From: Rhodanobacteraceae bacterium
GTDB lineage: Bacteria > Pseudomonadota > Gammaproteobacteria > Xanthomonadales > Rhodanobacteraceae
DNA: 9,868 nt
Direction of reading: 5' to 3'
NCBI GenBank assembly: GCA_025928735.1
Contig: JAICIW010000051.1
Span: 1-9,868 of the forward strand
Shown here: positions 1 through 8,215 of the stretch, piece after piece
Layout of the letters: each line of letters starts with the position of its first letter
How positions within the stretch are numbered: position 1 is the stretch's first letter
Notes under the pieces: model-generated
The model's input: only the letters and a program-made list of their open reading frames with translations
Databases searched by the model: none
Told to the model about the DNA's origin: nothing
Position numbers and translations under genes: made by a program

Positions 1-1955
1 ATGAGAGCACCGTTGCCACTCATGACGCCACTGAAATCGTCTGAGGCGTTGCTCAATTGCAGATTCTGCCCACCCACTGGTGACTGCCCATCCAGTACCA
101 CCGTTCCGTTACCCGAAAGGCTTCGGATCGTTACCGTGCCTGGCGTATTTGAAATATCCAAGGCAGTGCCCGAAATATCGAAAACGCCGTTGTCAATGAC
201 GCTGCTGGACGCCGCGAGACTGCCGAGACCGGTGAGGGCCAGTGTCCCTTCACTGATCAAGGTACTGCCGCCATAGCCGTTCATCGCTGCAAGAAGCAAC
301 GTGCCTGGACCGGTTTTGATCAGGCTATCGGAGGAGCCGCCGGCGATTCCATTGGCGACGGTCAGAGTTGCACCGGAATCAACTTGCACCGTACTCGGCA
401 GGGGTGTAGGTGCGGAAAGCAAAACAAGCGGGTGTGTGAGCGTAAACGATGCAGCGGCTTCCAACGTTCCTCCTTCCAGAGTCACTGCACTACCGGGTGC
501 ACCCAGATTGGCATCGCTCGAAACGGCCAGCGTGCTGCCACCCGCGTCGCCAATTACAAACATTCCCCCGGTGAACGTGTTGGCACCGGTCAATGTCAGG
601 GTGCCGGTACCCTCCTTCTCGAAACCACCATCCCCGGAAATCACGCCGCCGTACGTCAAATCGGCATCATCGAAGAAGAACGACAGCGTGCCTTGATTCA
701 AAATGTCGCCCGCGACCGACCCCGTGTGGACGCTCCCCAACTGCAGTTGCGCACCTTGATCGACCGTGGTGAGACCGGTGTAGGTATTCGCGCCGACCAG
801 TGTCAGGAAGCCGCTCGAAACCGTAAGGCCGCCCGAACCACTGATGACGCCCTCGAAAGACGAATCGCCGCTCACCTCCAGATTTTCGTCCCCGAGCACT
901 ATTGCCCCGCGACCACCCAATTCCTTGACTGACGCGCCGGTTGTCGTGCCGGAAACGTCCAACGTCCCGACCCCGTCAATTACAACGCTGTTGGAATCGG
1001 CAATGCTGCCATTGCCAGTCAGCGATAACTTGCCGCCCTTGATGTCCGTCTGGCCGGTGTAGGTATTCGAGCCCGTCAGCGTCAGCGTGCCTGCGCCGGC
1101 CTTGGTCAAGCCATCGGCACCGATCAGAACATTATTGATGATGACCTTGTATCCGGCGCCACCGGTGCCACCGTCGCCCACCTCGATGGTGGGCGAGTCC
1201 CCGCCTCTATCAACCAGACTCAATGCATCACCGGTCAGCATGTAACCGTCGACCGAAAAATTCATTCCGCTGATGCTGACGGCGCCTGGGCTGTCGTCCA
1301 CGGTCACGAGACCCGGAATGCCTTGAAATATCGCGAATCCAGGTTGTGGCGACATCGTTGCCGGAGCATCGCCGTAGATATCGGTCCAGGTGGCCGACCT
1401 GAGCGACCAAGTACCGCTGCCACCTGACGTGTTGGCCGAAACTGGTGCCCAGATATTCAAGACAGGCGGGGGAATCGGCGGATGATCGGGACGCAGGTCG
1501 GGTTTGGCTGGCGACGCTCCAGCCGAGGCCGCGGGAGCAAACGATGCGACGACGCTGGTCCGGTTCGGTGAAATGACGGGCCACGTATGGTCGCCGGCAG
1601 GAACGCTGGCCGAAACCAGCGACGAGGCATTCAACAGATCATGTGGCGGCACCGCCTCATTGTCGAGGCAAAACTCCGTGGTGGCGGATGGCGATGTTGC
1701 GGCGACGGCCGCGGAGGTGCACAACGTGACGATGTCAGCCCCATTCTGCGTTGTAGCGAACCGCGCGTCATCGCTGCCAAGGGCGGTGTTCACAACCGGT
1801 GCCCCAATATTCAATCGGCCAAGCGGCGGCGCGGCATGGTTGAGGCGCGAATCCGTTACGGAGCGAGGGGGTACGGCGGCCAAAGCCTCAGTTGCGCACA
1901 ACGCGAGGGCACCAGCGACAGCCAATGCAAGCGAACGTTTGCGACTTTGATGCAT
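1..1955 (-). CDS. Autotransporter-associated beta-strand repeat protein, N-terminal part (partial)
   Basis: I translated the minus strand from the ATG at 1955 and found 651 codons with no stop up to the left edge, so the C-terminus is missing. Residues 1-26 form a Sec signal peptide: basic start (HQSRKR), hydrophobic core, and a likely cut after ALA at 26. Residues 27-165 are Ala/Pro/Ser-rich and not recognised. From about 282 there are four beta-helix repeats of the autotransporter-associated (PATR, TIGR02601-like) type: 282 (GLTKAGAGTLTLTGSNTYTG), 376, 444 and 544. Each is preceded by a G-V-I-S-G-x-G-like lead-in, and a fifth lead-in starts at 642. The family forms long secreted or surface-exposed beta-helices, often ending in an outer-membrane beta-barrel, which cannot be checked here. 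The start is supported by AGGGGG six bases upstream. An in-frame ATG at 1973 is possible, but the ribosome site would then lie inside the gene. Substrate or adhesive role is unknown. Confidence 0.87.
   Translation of the reverse strand, partial: MHQSRKRSLALAVAGALALCATEALAAVPPRSVTDSRLNHAAPPLGRLNIGAPVVNTALGSDDARFATTQNGADIVTLCTSAAVAATSPSATTEFCLDNEAVPPHDLLNASSLVSASVPAGDHTWPVISPNRTSVVASFAPAASAGASPAKPDLRPDHPPIPPPVLNIWAPVSANTSGGSGTWSLRSATWTDIYGDAPATMSPQPGFAIFQGIPGLVTVDDSPGAVSISGMNFSVDGYMLTGDALSLVDRGGDSPTIEVGDGGTGGAGYKVIINNVLIGADGLTKAGAGTLTLTGSNTYTGQTDIKGGKLSLTGNGSIADSNSVVIDGVGTLDVSGTTTGASVKELGGRGAIVLGDENLEVSGDSSFEGVISGSGGLTVSSGFLTLVGANTYTGLTTVDQGAQLQLGSVHTGSVAGDILNQGTLSFFFDDADLTYGGVISGDGGFEKEGTGTLTLTGANTFTGGMFVIGDAGGSTLAVSSDANLGAPGSAVTLEGGTLEAAASFTLTHPLVLLSAPTPLPSTVQVDSGATLTVANGIAGGSSDSLIKTGPGTLLLAAMNGYGGSTLISEGTLALTGLGSLAASSSVIDNGVFDISGTALDISNTPGTVTIRSLSGNGTVVLDGQSPVGGQNLQLSNASDDFSGVMSGNGAL
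282..1112 (-). repeat. Four PATR beta-strand repeats within the secreted protein
   Basis: Four copies of a roughly 32-residue unit with consensus G-L-x-K-x-G-x-G-T-L-x-L-T-G-x-N-T-Y-T-G-x-T begin at residues 282, 376, 444 and 544 of the minus-strand protein (nucleotides 1112, 830, 626 and 326, reading leftward). The second copy is more diverged (SSGFLTL in place of GAGTLTL), and the fourth has AAMNGYGG in place of TGxNTYTG. Spacings of 94, 68 and 100 residues show that the units are separated by variable beta-rich linkers rather than packed in strict tandem. The DNA copies have diverged, so this is an old protein-level repeat and not a recent expansion. Confidence 0.8.
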
Positions 1956-1961
1956 ATGCCA

Positions 1962-1967
1962 CCCCCT
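1962..1967 (-). promoter_or_regulatory. Ribosome binding site of the repeat protein
   Basis: On the minus strand AGGGGG lies six bases before the ATG at 1955. This supports that start over the in-frame ATG at 1973, which lies upstream of the site. Confidence 0.6.
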
Positions 1968-2160
1968 GGTCATTTTTTCGTCCTTGCGATTTGGCCATCC
2001 GGCGCAAACAAACCGCAGTCTTCAATCGGCTTTCAAAAGTCACTCACCCTTGAAGCAAGTTCGGAGAATGGAGTTTCAGACAAACCGCGCCCGAGCGACC
2101 TGCCCGCGCCGCCAACATCAACAAACGGCAACCCTCTCGGACAAACCTCGCGACGCATTC

Positions 2161-2196
2161 ATTATCGCCCCTTCGGTCATTATCGCCCCTTCGGTC
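2161..2196. repeat. Perfect 18-bp tandem duplication
   Basis: The unit attatcgccccttcggtc occurs twice with no gap (2161-2178 and 2179-2196) and no mismatch. Perfect identity suggests a recent slippage duplication or a pair of binding sites. Function is unknown. Confidence 0.9.
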
Positions 2197-2220
2197 CCAA
2201 CCCCGGCGCAAAGGCATCAG

Positions 2221-2257
2221 TGTTTGGCGCTTGGGGTTGCCCACTTGGCGCCAAACA
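2221..2257. repeat. Inverted repeat with 10-bp arms
   Basis: tgtttggcgc (2221-2230) is the exact reverse complement of gcgccaaaca (2248-2257). The 17-base loop can form a further short GGG/CCC stem. It lies about 117 bp beyond the ppsR stop, so it could shape the 3' end of that transcript. There is no T-run on either strand, so it is not a standard intrinsic terminator. It could equally be a dispersed palindromic repeat. Confidence 0.6.
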
Positions 2258-2373
2258 ATACGCGTGGCGATCATATTCTTGGACACCCGCCGTTTCAATG
2301 TGACTCGAAGCCATGGAATCGACCTGTCCATGCGCATCTGGCAAAACCCCGCAACGCGATGAGCCATCGGCCA

Positions 2374-3207
2374 TCAAAACATGTGCTTCTCGATCCCGAG
2401 GTGCGCCATGATCTTGCTGCCGATTTCCTCGATGGACGTGTGGGTGGTGTTGAGCGAGGGAATGTCCTCGCGGCGGAAGATGCGGTCGGCGACCGCCAGT
2501 TCGTGGGCGCAGCGATTGAGCTTGGCGTAGGAGCTGCCGGGGCGCCGCGCTTCGCGCACCTGCGCAAGGCGGATCGGATCGATGGTCAATCCGTACAGGC
2601 GGTTGCGGCAACCTTCGAGGCGTTTGGGCAGGTAGTCGCGTTCGAGATCCTCGTCCGTCAGCGGGTAGTTCGCGGCCTTCACGCCGTAATGCAGCGCCAT
2701 GTACAGGCAGGTCGGCGTCTTGCCCACGCGCGACACGCCGACCAGCACCACGTCGGCCTGGCTGTAGTCGACGTCGATGCCATCATCGTGCGCCAGCGCG
2801 TAATTGGTGGCATTGATGCGCGCTTCGTACTGGTTGAAGTCGACCATGCCGTGTGCGCGATTGACCGCGCCGGAACGGCGGGTGCCGAGTTCCAGTTCCA
2901 GCGTACCCACGAACGGCGCCATGACATCGACCATCAGCGCGCCCGATTCCGCGATGATCTCGCACAACTGCGGATCGACCACGGTGTTGACCACGATAGG
3001 ACGCTCGGCGTTCTGCGCATACACGGTCTTGATGCGCAGCGCCGCCGCGCGCGCCTTGTCGGGCGTGTCCACGAACGCGATGCGATGGCCGTCGAACTGC
3101 ACGCCCTCGAACTGCGCGAGGATGGAATTGCCGATGGTCTCGGCGGTAATACCAGTGGAATCGGAAACAAAAAAAACCGTCCTGCGGCCGTTGCCGTTCA
3201 AAGCCAT
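2374..3207 (-). CDS. ppsR: PEP synthase regulatory protein (bifunctional kinase / phosphotransferase)
   Basis: This cytoplasmic DUF299-family (PSRP) enzyme inactivates PEP synthase by ADP-dependent phosphorylation of an active-site threonine and reactivates it by Pi-dependent dephosphorylation. The protein is 277 residues, the same length as the E. coli homologue. Typical features are the N-terminal VFFVSDSTGITAETIG (11-26), the P-loop GVSRVGKT (157-164), YPLTDEDLE (181-189) and the C-terminal TSIEEIGSKI (257-266). It is transcribed divergently from ppsA, its expected target. The start is uncertain: AAGGAG (3208-3213) directly touches the ATG at 3207 with no spacer, but sits six bases before an in-frame TTG at 3201, which would give 275 residues. 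A longer plus-strand open frame over this gene is an antisense extension of ppsA and not a gene. Confidence 0.95.
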   Translation of the reverse strand: MALNGNGRRTVFFVSDSTGITAETIGNSILAQFEGVQFDGHRIAFVDTPDKARAAALRIKTVYAQNAERPIVVNTVVDPQLCEIIAESGALMVDVMAPFVGTLELELGTRRSGAVNRAHGMVDFNQYEARINATNYALAHDDGIDVDYSQADVVLVGVSRVGKTPTCLYMALHYGVKAANYPLTDEDLERDYLPKRLEGCRNRLYGLTIDPIRLAQVREARRPGSSYAKLNRCAHELAVADRIFRREDIPSLNTTHTSIEEIGSKIMAHLGIEKHMF

Positions 3208-3334
3208 CTCCTTGCATCACGCGATGGCCGAGTGTATCCGCGCCGAACGCGTGCCGTGGCGCGGCTTGTGTCCGCTTCGGATGCCCGCGAAAATAGACCG
3301 TTTACGGGCCATCGGCCCACTCATGGAGATCGTC
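3208..3334. promoter_or_regulatory. Divergent ppsR/ppsA intergenic region
   Basis: These 127 bp separate the two divergent genes and must carry the ppsA promoter, and probably the ppsR promoter too. Toward ppsA the best sigma-70-like pair I see is TTGTGT (3266-3271), 17 bases, GAAAAT (3289-3294), which is a weak match. Toward ppsR, TACACT (3236-3231 on the minus strand) could be a -10 element but lacks a good -35. A hairpin of ccgcgcc (3238-3244) and ggcgcgg (3258-3264) lies between the two and could be an operator or a 5'-leader structure. Confidence 0.4.

Positions 3335-3337
<3 letters not shown>
3325..3337 (+). promoter_or_regulatory. Ribosome binding site and GTG start of ppsA
   Basis: GGAG at 3325-3328 is followed by six bases and a GTG at 3335. 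The in-frame ATG at 3323 overlaps this site and has no purine-rich sequence in front of it, so the GTG is the better start. Confidence 0.6.
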
Positions 3338-5719
<2,382 letters not shown>

Positions 5720-5733
5720 TCAACTGCGACCAC

Positions 5734-5752
5734 CGCTCGAAGACCGCGAGCG
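5734..5752 (+). terminator. Weak hairpin downstream of ppsA
   Basis: cgctcg (5734-5739) and cgagcg (5747-5752) can pair around a seven-base loop, 14 bp after the ppsA stop. There is no T-run, so at best it is a 3'-end stabilising hairpin or part of a Rho-dependent terminator. Confidence 0.25.
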
Positions 5753-5788
5753 TGCGCGTTCGAACAGGCTCCGGCGATAACCCCCAAC

Positions 5789-5977
5789 GTGATTCCGGGC
5801 GCGCGTGAGCGCGACCCGGAATCTGCCTGGTACAGGCCGAAAAGCAGATTGACTCGCCGCGTCCTGAGGCTCGCCCTTCGGGCCCTCGGCTTCGCCGATG
5901 TTCGCTACGGCGTCCCTGCTTCCGCAGTCGGGTTTCGCCGGAATCACGAAGCCGATCCGGGGCGGCCCCGGAATGAC
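5789..5977. repeat. REP/MITE-like palindromic intergenic element
   Basis: The stretch is framed by GTGATTCCGGG (5789-5799) and CCCGGAATGAC (5967-5977), inverted repeats matching at 10 of 11 bases. Inside are two more inverted copies of the core: CCCGGAATC (5815-5823) and CCGGAATCAC (5938-5947); the latter is a perfect 10-bp complement of 5789-5798. The left end folds into a strong hairpin, 5791-5823: nine pairs, one bulged A, five pairs and a GTGA tetraloop. The right end folds ccgggg (5957-5962) against ccccgg (5966-5971). Short non-coding elements with such modular CCGGAAT palindromes are common between proteobacterial genes and are usually moved by a REP-associated (RAYT-type) or other transposase in trans. 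No transposase is present here. Confidence 0.6.
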
Positions 5978-6000
5978 GGCAGCCCTCCGGCACGAGCGTT

Positions 6001-6033
6001 CACAGGCCTCTGTGCCATTGGTCATCGTGACCA
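6001..6033. promoter_or_regulatory. Two adjacent dyads upstream of the M1 peptidase (possible operator)
   Basis: CACAG-gcct-CTGTG (6001-6014) is followed four bases later by TGGTCA-tcg-TGACCA (6019-6033). Both have perfect arms. The second has the size and symmetry of a dimeric repressor or activator site and lies about 87 bp before the peptidase start. No regulator gene is nearby and no promoter could be placed confidently, so the role is inferred from symmetry alone. Confidence 0.3.
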
Positions 6034-6119
6034 CGCGGCATCTGCATGGCATGCTTGGGCGTTCGACGCGTCGCGACCGGATCCGGCGCACGCAACCGCC
6101 CATCGCCGACGGAAAACTC

Positions 6120-8138
6120 ATGAAGACTCCCTGGTTGCGCGCGCTCGCGCTGTGCCTGATCGCTCCCCTCGCGTCGACCGCGGCGACGCCAGCCGCGAGC
6201 AAGCCGGTCGCGTCGAAATATGACCCGCAGGCGTTGTTCGCGCCGTTTCATTACCAGGACCCGGTCAATCGCTATCGCAATGCCGACGGGCGGCGCGGTC
6301 CGGATTACTGGCAGAACCGCGCGGACTACGAAATCCACGCGACGCTCGATCCCAAAACCAAAACCCTCACCGGCACCGAGACGATCACCTACACCAACAA
6401 CAGCCCGCAGCCACTCGGCTACCTGTGGCTGCAGCTTGATCAGAATCTGTATCGCGTCGACGCGCGCGGCAACTTCTCCGGTGACAGCGCGCCGAAATTC
6501 GATGAACACACCAAAGGCGACGTGATCACGTTGGTGGAAGTGATTGGCGACCACGGTGCCGTGAAGGCCGAGCACGTCATCAGCGACACCCGCATGCGCG
6601 TGGATCTTCCACAGGCCGTCGCGGCGAACGGCGGCAAGGTGCGCGTGCGGATCGCTTGGCACTACACGGTTCCGGGCGAGTTCGGCGGACGCACCGACTG
6701 GTTCCACACCAAGAACGGCGACATCTTCGAAATCGCGCAGTGGTATCCGCGCATGTGCGTGTACGACGACCTGCGCGGCTGGGACACCGCGCCATACCTC
6801 AACAGCGAGTTCTATCTCGAATACGGCGATTTCGATTACGCGATCACCGTGCCATCGAACATGCTGATCGTCGGCTCGGGCGAACTGGTGAATCCCGAGG
6901 ACGTGTTGAGCAAGGCCGAACTGCAGCGCTACGCGCAAGCACGCAACTCCGACAAGACGGTGGTGATTCGCTCGGCCGCCGAGGTCACTGACCCGACCAG
7001 TCGTCCGAAGCAAGGCGGCACCTTGACGTGGCGCTTCAAGATGCGGAACACCCGCGACGTCGCGTTCGGCGCGTCGACCGCGTATGTCTGGGATGCGGCG
7101 CGCATCGACCTGCCCGGCGGCAAGCACGCGCTGGCGCAATCGGCCTACCCCGTCGAAAGCATCGGCAAGGACGGCTGGCAGAACTCCACCCAGCGCGTGA
7201 AGTACACCGTGGAGTTTTTCTCGAAGTACACCGGCTTCGACTACCCATGGCCGAACGCGATCGCGGAAGCCGGTGTCGCGGGCGGCATGGAATACCCCGG
7301 CATCGTGTTCGACTGGTGGAAAGCGAACGGCTACACACTGTTCCTGCTGGCGGTACACGAAGTCGGGCATTCGTGGTTCCCGATGATCGTCGGCAGCGAC
7401 GAACGCCGCAACGCCTGGATGGACGAAGGCATGAACACCTTCGTCGACGTGATCGCGCACGCGGATTGGGGCAAGGCGCACGGTGGCGAGTTCGCGCCGA
7501 AGAAGGACGGCGAATACGCATCGCAGACCGGTGATCCCGCCAAGGACATCATCAAGCAGGTGTTCGACGATCCCGACGCCCCGCCGATCCTGACGCGCGC
7601 GGATGCGATCCGCGAGAAGTTCCGCCACCCGATCACCTATTTCAAAGCTGCCTACGGGCTCACGCTGCTGCGCGAGCAGATCCTCGGTCCCGAACGTTTC
7701 GACGCCGCCTTCAGGCAGTACGTTCGCGACTGGGCGTTCAAGCATCCCTCGCCGTCCGACTTCTTCCGCACCATGGACAGCGCCGCGGGCGAAGATCTGT
7801 CGTGGTTCTGGCGCGGCTGGTTCCAACAAACCTGGAAACTCGATCTTGCCGTGACCGGCGTGAAATACGTCGACAACGATCCCACGAAGGGGGCGCTGGT
7901 GACGGTGGGGAATCTTGACAAGTTTGCGATGCCATCAACGCTGCGCGTGACGTTCGACGACGGCAGCACAAAGGATGTGCGCGTACCGGTCGCGACGTGG
8001 ATGCAACACACGCAATTCGACGTGGCGGTCGCCGGAAACAAGCGCATCAAGCGCGCCATCATCGATCCCGATGCCGTGCTGCCGGACGTTGATCGCGCCA
8101 ACAACGAATTCGCTGTCGGCGCAGCGCGCACGCGGTGA
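6120..8138 (+). CDS. Secreted M1-family zinc metallopeptidase
   Basis: This is a 672-residue gluzincin of peptidase family M1, probably an aminopeptidase that trims N-terminal residues from peptides outside the cytoplasm. Residues 1 to about 21 are a signal peptide (MKTPWLRALALCLIAPLAST); Cys12 is not in a lipobox. The beta-sheet N-terminal domain is followed by the exopeptidase motif GGMEY (388-392, the GAMEN equivalent) and zinc site HEVGH (413-417), with the third ligand Glu436 in the W-M-D-E-G context 18 residues on. Tyr507 or Tyr512 may be the transition-state tyrosine. The region after about 575 looks like a beta-sandwich tail. The ATG at 6120 is chosen because it gives a proper signal peptide; its ribosome site (GGAAAA) is weak. 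The frame continues upstream to 5898 through the repeat region, which is not believable as protein. A hairpin with T-run follows the gene. Natural substrate unknown. Confidence 0.92.
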   Translation: MKTPWLRALALCLIAPLASTAATPAASKPVASKYDPQALFAPFHYQDPVNRYRNADGRRGPDYWQNRADYEIHATLDPKTKTLTGTETITYTNNSPQPLGYLWLQLDQNLYRVDARGNFSGDSAPKFDEHTKGDVITLVEVIGDHGAVKAEHVISDTRMRVDLPQAVAANGGKVRVRIAWHYTVPGEFGGRTDWFHTKNGDIFEIAQWYPRMCVYDDLRGWDTAPYLNSEFYLEYGDFDYAITVPSNMLIVGSGELVNPEDVLSKAELQRYAQARNSDKTVVIRSAAEVTDPTSRPKQGGTLTWRFKMRNTRDVAFGASTAYVWDAARIDLPGGKHALAQSAYPVESIGKDGWQNSTQRVKYTVEFFSKYTGFDYPWPNAIAEAGVAGGMEYPGIVFDWWKANGYTLFLLAVHEVGHSWFPMIVGSDERRNAWMDEGMNTFVDVIAHADWGKAHGGEFAPKKDGEYASQTGDPAKDIIKQVFDDPDAPPILTRADAIREKFRHPITYFKAAYGLTLLREQILGPERFDAAFRQYVRDWAFKHPSPSDFFRTMDSAAGEDLSWFWRGWFQQTWKLDLAVTGVKYVDNDPTKGALVTVGNLDKFAMPSTLRVTFDDGSTKDVRVPVATWMQHTQFDVAVAGNKRIKRAIIDPDAVLPDVDRANNEFAVGAARTR

Positions 8139-8153
8139 GCTTGCCCGGCCGGC

Positions 8154-8195
8154 GCCGGCGCAAGTCGCCGGCCGTGCCACAATGCGCCGGCTTTT
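8154..8195 (+). terminator. Intrinsic terminator after the M1 peptidase
   Basis: GCCGGCGC (8154-8161) is perfectly complementary to GCGCCGGC (8184-8191), which is followed directly by TTTT (8192-8195). An alternative tighter hairpin pairs GCCGGCG (8154-8160) with CGCCGGC (8166-8172) around a CAAGT loop. The two folds are mutually exclusive and share the left arm. The structure starts 15 bp after the peptidase stop and ends 20 bp before the hydrolase start, so it probably reduces but need not abolish read-through. Confidence 0.5.
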
Positions 8196-8200
8196 CACTT

Positions 8201-8206
8201 GAGGGG
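8201..8206 (+). promoter_or_regulatory. Ribosome binding site of the serine hydrolase
   Basis: GAGGGG lies nine bases before the ATG at 8216. It supports that start over the in-frame ATG at 8135, which overlaps the end of the peptidase gene and would place an Arg-rich segment before the signal peptide. Confidence 0.55.
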
Positions 8207-8215
8207 TCGACGACG

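Larger units (their letters stand above)
1956..2373. other. Gene-free stretch between the repeat protein and ppsR
   Basis: No convincing coding sequence is seen in these 418 bases. The open frames are short, with repeat-derived or low-information translations. The stretch holds the upstream region of the minus-strand secreted protein and the 3' flank of ppsR. It contains a perfect 18-bp tandem duplication (2161-2196), a 10-bp-arm inverted repeat (2221-2257) and four copies of an ACAAAC-type nonamer at 2008, 2080, 2121 and 2141. I could not identify a good sigma-70 promoter in it. Confidence 0.6.
5720..6119. other. Gene-free stretch between ppsA and the M1 peptidase
   Basis: No credible gene is seen. 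The region holds a weak hairpin just after ppsA (5734-5752), a 189-bp palindromic repeat element (5789-5977), two adjacent dyads (6001-6014 and 6019-6033) and the 5' flank of the peptidase gene. Open frames crossing it, such as a long extension of the peptidase frame upstream to 5898, have repeat-like or arginine-rich translations. Confidence 0.65.

Noticed and set aside
1..1062. Plus-strand open frames in the left 1 kb
   Set aside because: They are shadows of the minus-strand beta-strand repeat protein, which has a continuous 651-codon frame, signal peptide and recognisable repeats.
2044..2367. 107-codon minus-strand open frame in the spacer beyond ppsR
   Set aside because: It contains the translated 18-bp duplication (RRGDNDRRGDN), has no recognisable domain and no ribosome site I can see. 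It is more likely non-coding.
2804..3334. Upstream extension of the ppsA frame to an ATG at 2804
   Set aside because: It lies antisense to the conserved ppsR gene, and PpsA family members start near residue MTELVLW. The GTG at 3335 has a well-spaced ribosome site.
6120..6155. Lipobox at Cys12 of the M1 peptidase
   Set aside because: The residue before Cys is Leu, not Gly/Ala/Ser, and the hydrophobic stretch in front is too short. A cleavable signal peptide fits better. The same reasoning excludes Cys20 in the repeat protein.
6000..7829. 609-codon minus-strand open frame opposite the M1 peptidase
   Set aside because: Same pattern of Arg/Val/His-rich shadow sequence with no domain. The sense strand carries intact M1 catalytic motifs.
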